A DNA stretch of 64,000 nt from Paenibacillus ihbetae (GTDB lineage: Bacteria > Bacillota > Bacilli > Paenibacillales > Paenibacillaceae): positions 3,822,501-3,886,500 of the forward strand of contig NZ_CP016809.1 of the NCBI RefSeq assembly GCF_002741055.1, in the 5' to 3' direction. Below are positions 45,337-54,830 of the stretch, one piece after another. A model generated the notes under the pieces. It ran no database searches and was not told where the DNA came from. It saw nothing but the letters and a program-made list of their open reading frames with translations. The position numbers and the translations under genes are program-made. Positions within the stretch are counted from its first letter, which is position 1. Each line of letters begins with the position of its first letter.

Positions 45337-46137
45337 ATGCTGAACCTAATTGTGCCTTCTACGGCTCCGGACCGGGACGGATGTGTGCTGTCCATAACGC
45401 CTGAAAGCGCAGGCTGGGAATATGTAGGCTTTGAGGTATACCGTTTAAGCGAAGGACAGACGCTGAGCCGGGGGACGGAAGATAAGGAAGCGGCTCTTGT
45501 ACTGCTGTCCGGCCGTGCCGATGTGAAGGCTGGTGGAGAGCGCTGGAACAACATTGGCCAGCGGATGAGCGTGTTTGAAAAGACGCCGCCCTATACGGTA
45601 TATGTTCCTTCGCAGGAACAGTACGAAGTCACGGCGCTTACCGAGCTGGAGCTGGCGGTCTGTCTTGCTCCGGGGCAAGGCAACCATCAGGCCCGGCTGA
45701 TCGCGCCGGAGGATGTCGGCGTCGAAAACCGCGGCAGTGGAAGCATGTCGCGCCTGGTGCATAACATTCTACCGGAGCAAAAGCCGGCGGACAGCCTGCT
45801 GGTGGTCGAGGTGTTTACGGATGGAGGAAACTGGTCCAGCTATCCGCCGCACAAACATGACCGCGATGAGCTGCCGGAGGAATCCCGGCTGGAGGAAACC
45901 TACTACTTCCGGGTGCAGCCGGAACAGGGCTTTGCCGTACAGCGGCTCTACACCGACGATCGTTCGCTGGACGAGACGATGGCGGTCAAGGACGGCCAGG
46001 CGGTTATGGTGCCCGAGGGCTACCATCCAGTTTCGGCGCCTCCCGGATATGACGTGTACTACCTGAACGTCATGGCAGGGCCGAAGCGGGTCTGGAAGTT
46101 CCGCAACGATCCGGATCATGACTGGCTAATGAAATAA
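45337..46137 (+). CDS. iolB: 5-Deoxy-glucuronate isomerase
   Basis: The 266-residue protein is a double-cupin enzyme converting 5-deoxy-D-glucuronate to 2-deoxy-5-keto-D-gluconate. The metal-binding region is SYPPHKHDRDELPEESRLEETYYFR, with a further cupin strand VMVPEGYHPVSAPPGYDVYYLNVMAG. GAGGAGGG precedes the ATG. The gene lies 135 bp after iolG, with nothing notable in the gap. The local pathway is complete from inositol to the IolC step. Confidence 0.94.
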   Translation: MLNLIVPSTAPDRDGCVLSITPESAGWEYVGFEVYRLSEGQTLSRGTEDKEAALVLLSGRADVKAGGERWNNIGQRMSVFEKTPPYTVYVPSQEQYEVTALTELELAVCLAPGQGNHQARLIAPEDVGVENRGSGSMSRLVHNILPEQKPADSLLVVEVFTDGGNWSSYPPHKHDRDELPEESRLEETYYFRVQPEQGFAVQRLYTDDRSLDETMAVKDGQAVMVPEGYHPVSAPPGYDVYYLNVMAGPKRVWKFRNDPDHDWLMK

Positions 46138-46381
46138 GGGGCAAGCTGGTCTATTTTTCCCGTCAGCTGCTCCTCGGTTATGTGTTGTCAAAAGGATGGC
46201 TGCTGCAACGAGGATAGTGGAGTCCATGCTTGTACGATAAGCCTCGTGAAATACATTTTAACTTATTGTTTTAAGAGACTGGTCCGCATCAATGGGATCG
46301 AGGCTAAAATGGCCTTGCGCGAAGCGGGCCGGGAGCGCATAATGATTTAAATGCCAAAATTAAACAAATGGAGCACAAGGG

Positions 46382-47389
46382 ATGATCAAAGCGACTATTT
46401 ATGACGTTGCGCGCGAAGCCGGCGTCTCCATTGCGACCGTCTCTCATGTCATTAACGGCAAGGGCAAGATCAGCCGCCAACGGCGTGAAGAGATTTTGAA
46501 TATCATGAAGCGCTTGAATTACCGGCCAAACGCGATTGCCTCCGCCCTCGCCAGCAAAAGAACCTATACCCTCGGCCTGCTCGTTCCCGATATCTCCAAC
46601 CCGTTTTTTGCCGAGATTGCGCGCGCCGTTGAGGACCGCGGACATCAGCTTGGGTACAGCGTCATCATCTGCAGCACGGACAACAATGAAGAAAAGGTAA
46701 AACGTTATGTCAGTCTGCTGAAGCAAAAGCAAGTGGATGGCGTCATTATCGGCACGGGTGTATCCCACGGCGAGCTGCTTAAGCCGCTGCAGGAGCATTC
46801 GCTGGCGATCACGCTCATCGCCCGGGACCATCCGGAGCTTGGGGCGAGCTGCGTTCGGGTTCATGATCTCGACGGCGGGCGTCTGGCTGCCGAGCATTTG
46901 CTTCGCCTCGGCCACCGCAGGCTGGCGGTGCTTGCGGAGAATGAGCGGGTGACGAGCAGCGGTGAGCGGGTAAGAGGGTTTGTCGAGACTGCAGCCTCGT
47001 TCGGCGTGGAACTGCCTCCGGATCATATTGCAGTCTGCGACCATAAGATCGAGGATGGATACCGGAGAGCCAAGACTATGCTGCAGCTGGCGGAGCAACC
47101 GACGGGGCTGTTCTGCTGTAACGACCTGCTGGCGATCGGGGCACTTCAGGCGATTCGCGAGCTCGGGCTGCGCGTGCCGGAGGATTGCTCGGTCGTCAGC
47201 TTTGACGATACGATCCTGGCGCGTGTCACCGATCCGCCGCTCACCGTGATCGCCCAGCCGATCGAGGAGATGGGCCGCTTGGCGGTTGACCTGGTGGTGC
47301 AGGATCTGGCCGGACAGAGCGATCCCGCCCGGCGGATGGTGCTTCCCCCGGAGCTGGTGGTCCGCGGCTCAACAGCGCGGCTATTATAG
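46382..47389 (+). CDS. LacI-family transcriptional regulator of the iol/oligosaccharide cluster
   Basis: The 335-residue regulator starts with a LacI helix-turn-helix (TIYDVAREAGVSIATVSHVING) and hinge helix (RPNAIASALASKRT). A periplasmic-binding-protein-like effector domain follows (LGLLVPDISNPFFAEI). B. subtilis regulates iol genes with the DeoR-type IolR, so this is a different control scheme. It probably binds the AAGCGCTT palindromes upstream of iolD and the importer, with an inositol-derived ligand; this is inferred from co-location and the LacI-like CG-centred site. GGAG is eight bases before the ATG. The 244 bp before it hold no recognisable operator. Confidence 0.9.
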   Translation: MIKATIYDVAREAGVSIATVSHVINGKGKISRQRREEILNIMKRLNYRPNAIASALASKRTYTLGLLVPDISNPFFAEIARAVEDRGHQLGYSVIICSTDNNEEKVKRYVSLLKQKQVDGVIIGTGVSHGELLKPLQEHSLAITLIARDHPELGASCVRVHDLDGGRLAAEHLLRLGHRRLAVLAENERVTSSGERVRGFVETAASFGVELPPDHIAVCDHKIEDGYRRAKTMLQLAEQPTGLFCCNDLLAIGALQAIRELGLRVPEDCSVVSFDDTILARVTDPPLTVIAQPIEEMGRLAVDLVVQDLAGQSDPARRMVLPPELVVRGSTARLL

Positions 47390-47538
47390 AAACTTTTTAA
47401 TAAATCCGAAGAAGCCTTCCAATATGCATTGCTCTTACCAGCTTGTCATCGTTGTAGACGATGCATGAAGGGGATCACCCACGTATTGCATGGCTCTCGG
47501 GGCGATGATCTGCTTGACTCTACACCTCCATGGGCGAG

Positions 47539-47585
47539 GCCTTCCCGCAAAGCTTGCGTAAAAGCAGCTGCAGGAAGGCTTTTTT
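47539..47585 (+). terminator. Terminator after the LacI-family gene
   Basis: GCCTTCC (47539-47545) pairs with GGAAGGC (47573-47579), enclosing a CGCAA/TTGCG hairpin, and is followed by six T residues. It closes the iol cluster about 150 bp after the regulator gene. Confidence 0.8.
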
Positions 47586-47683
47586 GCGTGGGCTGGTAGA
47601 GGCTTTGCAGCCACTACTGGATCGGTGTAACACGAGACCAGGATTGTAGGACATTGGCGGAGCTCCCGGCGTATGGTGGTCGG

Positions 47684-47784
47684 CGTCACATGACAGTGGT
47701 TCGCATCAAGTAATAATGATTAGCATGTTACATGACAGTAGTAAGCGTCACATGACAATGGTTCGCATCACATGACAGTGTTGA
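47684..47784 (+). repeat. Degenerate ~20-bp tandem repeat
   Basis: Units beginning GCGTCA or GCATCA/GCATGT start at 47684, 47704, 47724, 47746 and 47765. Four of the five contain ACATGACA followed by GT or AT. The period is 19-22 bp. The array is in a 575-bp region (47390-47964) with no supported gene, between the LacI terminator and the 3' end of the acyltransferase gene. Confidence 0.8.
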
Positions 47785-47964
47785 GAGCCCTTGGAGTTAA
47801 GGAACACTTTTCAATGGCGGGGGGCGTGTAGTGAGGGGGTTCTTACCTCTGCCTCTCGACGCACCACTCCCACTGGCGGTGTAATAATGACTGCTGCAGG
47901 ATGCCCAGCGTCGACGCTCGGACGACAAGCCATATCCATGAGAGCACCAGAAGCATGCCTCATG

Positions 47965-49002
47965 CTAATATTCCTCTTGTTTAAGGACATTCTTCGGCCG
48001 GCGGCGGATTTGTTCCTTGAACAGCGGCTCGACGTTCGGTTCGACGATCCACCCGAAACCGCGTTTGATCCAGGGCGAAGACAGCATCCAGGTCAAGATG
48101 ACGCCGAGAAGAATCAGCAGCAGTTTACCTCCCGTCGACTGGAAGGTGGTCTCGAGCCACCTGTTATACTGCATTGTTTTGACGATAAATCCGTGCAGCA
48201 GAAAAACGTACATTGTATAGAGTCCCCGTTCCGTATAGGGCTGCCTCGTCTCCGGAATGATGGAAAGGAAGCATAGACCCATCAGGGCCGTGAAGGCATA
48301 GGTGAGTATTCGGTAAAGTCCCGCGTTCCAAGATTCCAAGCCGAATTCCAGATATGGCATCGCGCCGTAGAACCAGCTGGCGTTGGTTTGCAGAATGGGT
48401 GACAGGCTATACAGCAAGGCAAATCCGCCGGTGAGGATGGCAATGGACATCAGCCGAAATGATCGGGTTTTGAAGGCGCTGAGCCACTCCCTTTTGAAAT
48501 AATATCCGATGAGAAAAAAAGGCAGGAAATACAGCGTGCGCGAAATGCTCGCGTAATAATCCACATCGATCGAGTATCCGAGCAGGACCGATAACGCGAT
48601 GCAGATGATCAGCGGATATTTGAGCATCAGCAGGTATGGCAGAAGCATTTTCCACAGCATCATGCTGAATAGAAACCACAGAATCCAGTAGGGGTAAAAA
48701 TAGGTGAAGTCGAGCAAGTCCAGTCCCTGCATGTAATAATCAAACAAGGTGTACAGCGTCTCGAAAATGAAGTACGGCACGACCAATCCCGACAGCAGGC
48801 TAATGTAGTATTTGGGGTATTGGATACGTTTGGAGAAATAACCGGCCGTGAAAATAAACAGCGGCATGTGAAACGAGTAAATGAACTGATAGACCGTTCC
48901 CATCCAGCGCTCGCTGTTAAATGGCTCGATGAGGTGCCCCACGACCACCAACAGGATCAGTATGAATTTGAGGTTATCGAAATAGATGTCTCTCTCTTTC
49001 AT
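47965..49002 (-). CDS. Membrane acyltransferase 3 family protein
   Basis: ATG 49002 gives 345 residues and has AAAGGAG about 12 bases upstream; upstream in-frame ATGs add a polar, unconvincing extension. The protein begins YFDNLKFILILLVVVGH, the acyltransferase-3 start with the conserved His, and has about ten membrane helices. Members transfer acetyl, succinyl or similar groups to exported polysaccharides. It lies at the edge of the surface-glycan region and is transcribed towards the iol cluster. It may decorate the glycan made by the genes beyond 53 kb, but this is only positional. Confidence 0.85.
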   Translation of the reverse strand: MKERDIYFDNLKFILILLVVVGHLIEPFNSERWMGTVYQFIYSFHMPLFIFTAGYFSKRIQYPKYYISLLSGLVVPYFIFETLYTLFDYYMQGLDLLDFTYFYPYWILWFLFSMMLWKMLLPYLLMLKYPLIICIALSVLLGYSIDVDYYASISRTLYFLPFFLIGYYFKREWLSAFKTRSFRLMSIAILTGGFALLYSLSPILQTNASWFYGAMPYLEFGLESWNAGLYRILTYAFTALMGLCFLSIIPETRQPYTERGLYTMYVFLLHGFIVKTMQYNRWLETTFQSTGGKLLLILLGVILTWMLSSPWIKRGFGWIVEPNVEPLFKEQIRRRPKNVLKQEEY

Positions 49003-49570
49003 CTGGCAACCAGCTCCTTTGGGTTTGACGTTCCAATGAAGTTTCGTATTAGTATATCGGATGGCAGTGGGGCTTTCCATGGTTGAAGTTGGAAGGGTGG
49101 ATTGGATTACGGTATTGATCTTGGGTTGTGTTCTAAGCTGTAATGTACGAATATGCAAAGATATCCATTAAAAGATAGGTAAACAATTTCGTGACGGCTC
49201 ATCAGAGTTTGGTGAAGAGTGGCCCACCCTTGAGAAGGTATCCTACAACGGGTTCACCATTTAAGACTCATCGTCTTCTAGACAGATGCTTCGTCGGTTG
49301 CGACTTGTTTGCATGCGTTTCGTGTTACCGTCTTAATAACCAATTTGTTGGTTGTTGTAAACGGTGAGATCGAATGTGGCCCAAGTTAGGGAGATAGAAA
49401 GAAGGATATTCCTATAAGACTGTTTTGCTCTGCCTAAAAGGATGCAGTTCAGACCAATAAATTGAGCTTCCCATATTTGATAAAAACCGATTTTATTGTC
49501 GAACGACCGGTCCGGACATGTTACAATTAATTCATTCGGGAAAATGCGGAAATGGAGACGATAGTTAGAA
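49003..49570 (+). promoter_or_regulatory. 568-bp intergenic region with galU extended -10 promoter
   Basis: TGTTACAAT (49519-49527) is an extended -10 element about 44 bp before galU; no strong -35 is seen. The rest of the region holds loosely paired GGTGAA/TTCACC (about 49210-49258) and frames without coding character. I see no gene or mobile element here. Confidence 0.45.
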
Positions 49571-50443
49571 ATGAATATTCGTAAAGCGATCATACCCGCC
49601 GCAGGATTAGGCACACGATTCCTGCCGGCTACGAAAGCGATGCCGAAAGAAATGCTTCCCATTGTGGATAAGCCAACGATTCAATATATTATTGAAGAAG
49701 CGGTTGCATCCGGTATTGAAGATATTATTATCGTTACTGGTAAGGGTAAACGGGCAATTGAAGACCATTTCGACTCGTCCTTTGAGCTCGAGCATAACTT
49801 GGCGGGGAAAGGAAAATGGGAGCTGCTGGAGGAAGTCCAGAAGCCTTCGAACTTAGCCGACATCCATTATATCCGGCAGAAAGAGCCCAAAGGCCTGGGG
49901 CATGCGATCTGGTGTGCGCGGAAATTCATTGGAGATGAGCCGTTTGCGGTACTGCTCGGCGATGATATCGTAGAGTCAGAAGTGCCTTGCCTGAAGCAGA
50001 TGATGAAAGTCTATGATACATACCACTCTGCTGTTGTAGGAGTTCAAACCGTTGACTGGGATGAAGTTAACCGATACGGCATTGTAGATGGCATTAGAAA
50101 ATCCGAAAGGATTTATGAAACGACAAGACTTGTTGAGAAGCCTTCTCGAGATGAAGCCCCGTCCAATCTAGCAATCATGGGACGCTATATTTTGCCTTCG
50201 GTTATTTTTGATATACTGGAGGATCAAGAAGCTGGGAAGAACGGGGAAATTCAGCTAACCGATGCGCTGTCGGTACTAGCTCATCGAAGCCCCATCTTAG
50301 CCCATAACTTCGAAGGGATTCGTCATGATGTAGGAGAAAAAATGGGTTTTATTCAAACAAGTATTCACTATGCACTGCAGCGTGAGGATTTACGAGAAGA
50401 TTTGCTAGCTTACATGAATAAAATAATGGAGAAAGTAAGATAG
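49571..50443 (+). CDS. galU: UTP-glucose-1-phosphate uridylyltransferase
   Basis: The 290-residue protein has the nucleotidyltransferase signature [24 protein letters not shown] with the catalytic Lys. [25 protein letters not shown] and LVEKPS are typical of GalU/GtaB. It makes UDP-glucose from glucose-1-phosphate and UTP, a precursor for teichoic acid glucosylation, glycolipids and polysaccharides. The GalE-like epimerase encoded at 53.1 kb could convert the product to UDP-galactose. The gene is monocistronic and ends at a strong bidirectional hairpin. Confidence 0.96.
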   Translation: MNIRKAIIPAAGLGTRFLPATKAMPKEMLPIVDKPTIQYIIEEAVASGIEDIIIVTGKGKRAIEDHFDSSFELEHNLAGKGKWELLEEVQKPSNLADIHYIRQKEPKGLGHAIWCARKFIGDEPFAVLLGDDIVESEVPCLKQMMKVYDTYHSAVVGVQTVDWDEVNRYGIVDGIRKSERIYETTRLVEKPSRDEAPSNLAIMGRYILPSVIFDILEDQEAGKNGEIQLTDALSVLAHRSPILAHNFEGIRHDVGEKMGFIQTSIHYALQREDLREDLLAYMNKIMEKVR

Positions 50444-50459
50444 TCTCTACACGAAAAAG

Positions 50460-50517
50460 AAATAGCGGGTACGTTACGGTAGATGAATTGGTTCTACCGG
50501 GATCGTACCCGCTATTT
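50460..50517. terminator. Bidirectional terminator between galU and the ligase-like gene
   Basis: AAATAGCGGGTACG (50460-50473) pairs perfectly with CGTACCCGCTATTT (50504-50517); an inner CGGTAGA/TCTACCG stem (50477-50483, 50493-50499) extends it. It sits between convergent stop codons and carries A/T ends suited to termination in both directions. Confidence 0.9.
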
Positions 50518-50519
50518 GA

Positions 50520-52979
50520 TTAGAATTGAAGATCCGCCAATTGCTTGATGTTTTGCTCCGCATTCGGATCAACTTGTTTTAACTTCTCAAGCAGAGCTTC
50601 GTCGCTCTGACCTTGCTTCTGAAGTGCAGCGAGGTACCATCTAACAATCTCTTGAGCAGATGACTGAGACAGATCTTCCTGAATTCCGATTTTGAGCGCA
50701 TTAACTGCCTGCTCTGGCTGATTCATCATGTAATGCATCTTGCCTGCATGGAGGATCATTTCCGGAGTGTTTTCAAAAGGATTCCCCTGGAGCTGACCTT
50801 CCGGCAGCGTCTTCAGATGCTGAATACCTTCCTGTACTTTGGCGAAAGCATCGGTTGCGTGTTTAAAGTACTCATCTTTTTTAGCGTGGTCGCCTGTTCC
50901 GAGAGCCTTCATACCAAGCTCGTAACCTTGCAGGATGATGTCCTGGTACCATTCAATGTCCCAATTAAATTTAGGCGCGTTCTGAATCAAGACATCATAT
51001 GCTTGCTCCGGCTGTTGTTTCATTTCATATGTCTTTATCAAGCTGCGAAGCATTGCTTTGTTGTGAGGCTCATCTTTCAGTGCTTTATTCAATAAACTAA
51101 CAGATGCGTTATAGAAGTCTTCGTTCTGATTCTGTTGATATACCGCCTGGTAAAGCGATGCTAACAACAGTACGGAATCTGAATGGCTTGGACGAATGCT
51201 TAGGTCCTTGTCGATCGGTGCTTTAATCTCCTCATATGATGTGCTAACCTGGACAACTCTACGAGCTTCCATTGCGGCATCGGCGGCTTGCACATAACGA
51301 ATCGATGTAATAAAGACAAAAATAGCACCGAGACCGACAACTGCACTATATACGCCTCTGGCCGTTGAATCTTTCACCTTCCACTTGGCGAGCGGTTTAT
51401 GTTCCATGGCTGCGGCCATACCACCGAGCCCCAGGAATACGAGAATTCCCATGAATACGTAACTCATGTTAAAGTCCAAAATACTGTGCATCAGAATGGA
51501 AAGCACGATAATGAGATACAGGAAGTGGCTGTTTCGATCTTCCTCGGTTCCCTTCATGTAGCCGCGAATATATTTATAGAAGATATACAAGATAAATGCC
51601 ATGAAAATCACAAAGCCGAGAATACCAACCTCAACGAGATACTGCAGGAAGAAGTTGTGAGCCTGGCGGCTCGTATACGGGTTGTTCTGGTACTGCTCAT
51701 AAAGCGAGGCCCATGCACCACCGCCTGCACCGATAATCGGATAATCCGCAAGAACCTTCATTGCATCTTTATAGAAAGTGAAACGCTCGAGAACACTATG
51801 CTGATTAAAGTTGATGTTCTCCAAGCGGACGCTAATGTTTTGCGGCAAAATATTTTTGAGGCCCGTCCCAATAAACAGGAAGATCAACAGGCCACCGATC
51901 ACCGTAGAGCCGATCGGAATCCATAAGCTTGAGCCTTTTTTAGAGGACCATTTCCCCAAAACCTTATCCAGTTTCGGAGCGACAAAGCTCTGGATCGCCC
52001 ACCCGATCAGTCCTACGACCGCCGATGTGCTGATCAGGATTCCCCATCCCTTTAACGCTCCGCTGCCGCTAAACGTTTCATTAAGCTGAAGTCCCAGTTC
52101 GGTCACGGATTTAGAGATTAACAGAGATGCTACGCCGGCAATTCCGCAATAAAGGATCCACAGCAGCTGTTGAGCAGGCTTTAGGAACAAGAGCAGTAGA
52201 ACAAATACAACCGGCAGCATGACCAGACCGCCACGGGATAGCGTCAAGAGCAGCGACACAATGATCGGTACCAGCATGAAGCTGTGGAACGCTTTGCCGT
52301 ACCATTTTCGTGAAGCCGTAATGCAGAATACAGCTGCAAATAGGAATGCCATCAAAAAGGCAGCGTATGTATTGGCATACTGGAATACGGAAGTAAGACG
52401 CAAACCGTTGGAATCTGTCATGACGGCATGAGTGTATGTGCCGTTGAGCACTGTGTTGGAGAACCATTTTGCGATTGCACCGGCTGTCTTGCCTTGCCCG
52501 AACCAATTCAGGAGGCCAAAACCAACAATAAGGTAAGCGACAGCCATTATCGTATTCTGGATGATTCGATTTCCCAACTTGTCACGAAGCGTATATAACC
52601 CAATGACAAACATCGTCGCGTAAATACAGTTGATGATCACCATATTCATAGCAAGAACCTGGGATGCTGCGCTGAGTAACGATATTAGGTATGTCAGGGG
52701 AAGTAAAAGTACGCCTACTGCTAACCAGTCACGTTGATCTTTTAATTGAATGTTCTTGAAGGATTGAGCAATCCATAGGAACAATAGTAGGCAGGATAGG
52801 ATGGCTGCCCAAAATATAGGTTTTTCAAAATTTAATTCTTGTCCGTTAAATAATGCCGTCTGGAACGGCGTCCATGCTAGAAAAAGAATGATTCCTACTA
52901 TTAACACCCAAAATAAAGCCGATCTTGTCTCTCGCTTCCTCGACTCCGCGGCTTTTTTGCCGTATACTGGTTTCGACAA
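50520..52979 (-). CDS. O-antigen ligase/Wzy-like membrane protein with C-terminal TPR repeats
   Basis: TTG 52979 is preferred because AAAAGGAG lies nine bases upstream; ATG 53033 has no such site. The 819-residue product has about 12-14 membrane helices, a large loop near residues 370-450 with TFYKDAMKVLADYPIIGAGGGAW (a Wzy/WaaL hallmark) and TSRQAHNFFLQYLVEVG. A cytoplasmic or external C-terminal region of about 220 residues follows, with TPR-like helices (KALKDEPHNKAMLRSLIKTYEMK). Such proteins polymerise or transfer lipid-linked glycans to an acceptor. In Paenibacillaceae a role in S-layer or cell-wall glycosylation is plausible. It is the last moderately GC-rich gene before the AT-rich block. 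Confidence 0.85.
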   Translation of the reverse strand: MSKPVYGKKAAESRKRETRSALFWVLIVGIILFLAWTPFQTALFNGQELNFEKPIFWAAILSCLLLFLWIAQSFKNIQLKDQRDWLAVGVLLLPLTYLISLLSAASQVLAMNMVIINCIYATMFVIGLYTLRDKLGNRIIQNTIMAVAYLIVGFGLLNWFGQGKTAGAIAKWFSNTVLNGTYTHAVMTDSNGLRLTSVFQYANTYAAFLMAFLFAAVFCITASRKWYGKAFHSFMLVPIIVSLLLTLSRGGLVMLPVVFVLLLLFLKPAQQLLWILYCGIAGVASLLISKSVTELGLQLNETFSGSGALKGWGILISTSAVVGLIGWAIQSFVAPKLDKVLGKWSSKKGSSLWIPIGSTVIGGLLIFLFIGTGLKNILPQNISVRLENINFNQHSVLERFTFYKDAMKVLADYPIIGAGGGAWASLYEQYQNNPYTSRQAHNFFLQYLVEVGILGFVIFMAFILYIFYKYIRGYMKGTEEDRNSHFLYLIIVLSILMHSILDFNMSYVFMGILVFLGLGGMAAAMEHKPLAKWKVKDSTARGVYSAVVGLGAIFVFITSIRYVQAADAAMEARRVVQVSTSYEEIKAPIDKDLSIRPSHSDSVLLLASLYQAVYQQNQNEDFYNASVSLLNKALKDEPHNKAMLRSLIKTYEMKQQPEQAYDVLIQNAPKFNWDIEWYQDIILQGYELGMKALGTGDHAKKDEYFKHATDAFAKVQEGIQHLKTLPEGQLQGNPFENTPEMILHAGKMHYMMNQPEQAVNALKIGIQEDLSQSSAQEIVRWYLAALQKQGQSDEALLEKLKQVDPNAEQNIKQLADLQF

Positions 52980-53093
52980 CGTAATTAGCTCCTTTTCTTG
53001 TAGATACGACAATATTTTAGCATAGTATGACATGGCAACAAAGTAGGAAGTTGGTTTAATAAATGTTGAGATATAGATATGGAGTGATTTGAT

Positions 53094-54023
53094 TTGAAGG
53101 TTCTGGTAACTGGAGGGGCAGGATTTATAGGTTCTAACTTGGTAGATGCGTTAATTAATATTGGTCATAAGGTCACTGTAATTGATAATTTATCAACTGG
53201 TGATAAAAGGAATATTAATCCAGAGGCTTGTCTTTATCAAATGGACTTAAACTCGAAGAGTATTGAGGATGTATTTGAAAATACGAAACCTGATATCGTG
53301 TTCCACCTTGCTGCACAGGTTAACGTTGGTAAATCAATAGAGTGCCCTTTATTAGATGAAGAGATTAACATAAGAGGGACATTAAACTTATTAAATTGCT
53401 GTAGGAATTTTGGAGTGAAAAAAATTGTATACTCTTCCTCTGCCGCAGTATACGGTAAGCCACAGTTCAATCCAATTACCGAAGATCATATTACTGAACC
53501 TATTTCATATTATGGGGTATCAAAGTTAACTCCTGAGTATTATATAAAAGTGTTCTCTTCTTTATACAATATTAGTTACGTAATTCTAAGGTATTCGAAT
53601 GTCTTTGGACCACGACAAAACCATGAAGGAGAAGGTGGCGTGGTTTCTATATTCATAAATAAGTTAATTAACAAAGATAGGCCGGTTATTTATGGGAGTG
53701 GACTTCAAACTAGGGATTTTATATTTGTAAAAGATGTTGTCAACGCAAATCTAGCAGCAATAGAACATGAAGAGAATGATACCTTTAACATTGGAACAAA
53801 TGAATCTATAAGTGTAGTAGGGCTGCTGGACCTACTATCTAATATACACGGTCAGAATGTTCAGGCTATGTTTGAAACTGGGCGTGAAGGAGACATAATG
53901 CATAGTTGTCTGGATAACAACAAGGCTAAATCAAAACTAAAATGGGCTCCTTCACACGATTTTGAACAGAGTCTTAAAGATACACTACATTATTACATTG
54001 AGAAGAAGTTGCAGTCAGTTTAG
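53094..54023 (+). CDS. NAD-dependent nucleotide-sugar epimerase (GalE-like SDR)
   Basis: The 309-residue extended SDR has the Rossmann motif GGAGFIG (7-13), LAAQVNV, the SSSAAVYG strand and the catalytic Tyr140/Lys144 in YYGVSK. The LRYSNVFGPRQ and GLQTRDFIFVKDVV segments are typical of UDP-glucose/UDP-GlcNAc 4-epimerases. TTG start at 53094, with GGAG nine bases before it. It is the first gene of the AT-rich cluster, followed 18 bp later by the ABC exporter. It probably supplies a galactose-type precursor for the glycan; exact substrate unknown. Confidence 0.88.
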   Translation: MKVLVTGGAGFIGSNLVDALINIGHKVTVIDNLSTGDKRNINPEACLYQMDLNSKSIEDVFENTKPDIVFHLAAQVNVGKSIECPLLDEEINIRGTLNLLNCCRNFGVKKIVYSSSAAVYGKPQFNPITEDHITEPISYYGVSKLTPEYYIKVFSSLYNISYVILRYSNVFGPRQNHEGEGGVVSIFINKLINKDRPVIYGSGLQTRDFIFVKDVVNANLAAIEHEENDTFNIGTNESISVVGLLDLLSNIHGQNVQAMFETGREGDIMHSCLDNNKAKSKLKWAPSHDFEQSLKDTLHYYIEKKLQSV

Positions 54024-54040
54024 TTAAAGGGGCTTTATAG

Positions 54041-54817
54041 ATGATTCGATATTGGGAAAATTTTAAAAAGTATCGTTTTTTGTTAAGAGAGTTAGTTATT
54101 AATGACATAAAGTTGAGATATAGAAGATCGGTATTGGGAGTAATATGGAGTGTACTTCATCCATTGTTAATGATGGTTGTGCTAACCCTAGTGTTTTCTA
54201 ATTTATTCAAAAGTGATATTGAAAATTTTCCGGTATATGTGTTCACAGGTCGTTTGGTATGGGATTTGTTTTACCAATCAACAATTTCCTCTATGTCCTC
54301 AATAACGGCAAATGCCTCATTAATTAAAAAAGTATATATACCTAAGTATATCTTTCCATTAGCTAGATGCTTATCATCTCTTGTTAATACTTTATTTTCT
54401 TTAGTTGCGTTATTTCTTGTTATGATAGTTGTTGATGTTAAGATAACACCAGTCATGTTATTGTTGCCATTAGCTATATTCTATATCTTTTTATTTACCA
54501 CAGGGATAGCTCTCTTTCTTTCATCCTATACGGTGTTTTTTAGAGACCTTAATTATTTATATGAGGTTTTTACCACTGCTTGGATGTATTTTACGCCTAT
54601 TTTTTATCCTCCAACGGTGTTACCTGAGAAATTTCAATTCATTTTTCAGATTAATCCACTTTATTATATGGTAGATTATTTTAGGGAGATTGTTATGTTT
54701 GCAACTTTTCCAAGTATGAGACATAACTTGCTTTGTTTCGGAATCGGTTTGGTTGCGTTTCTGATTGGTTTTTATACATTCTATAGAAAACAAGATAAAT
54801 TTATTCTTCACGTCTAG
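54041..54817 (+). CDS. Polysaccharide ABC exporter permease (Wzm/TagG-like)
   Basis: The 258-residue protein has six membrane helices in the ABC-2 polysaccharide exporter pattern. It opens with an amphipathic N-terminus (LLRELVINDIKLRYRRSVLGVIWSVLHPL) and contains SSYTVFFRDLNYLYEVFTTAWMYFTPIFYP. It forms the channel that moves a completed, lipid-linked glycan across the membrane. It is followed 13 bp later by its ATPase gene. No start-codon ambiguity is apparent. Confidence 0.93.
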   Translation: MIRYWENFKKYRFLLRELVINDIKLRYRRSVLGVIWSVLHPLLMMVVLTLVFSNLFKSDIENFPVYVFTGRLVWDLFYQSTISSMSSITANASLIKKVYIPKYIFPLARCLSSLVNTLFSLVALFLVMIVVDVKITPVMLLLPLAIFYIFLFTTGIALFLSSYTVFFRDLNYLYEVFTTAWMYFTPIFYPPTVLPEKFQFIFQINPLYYMVDYFREIVMFATFPSMRHNLLCFGIGLVAFLIGFYTFYRKQDKFILHV

Positions 54818-54830
54818 TATGGGAGGACAT

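Noticed and set aside
49333..49662. 109-residue minus-strand frame before and over the galU start, considered as a transposase remnant
   Set aside because: No DDE-type motif or terminal inverted repeat was found, and half of it overlaps the galU coding region.
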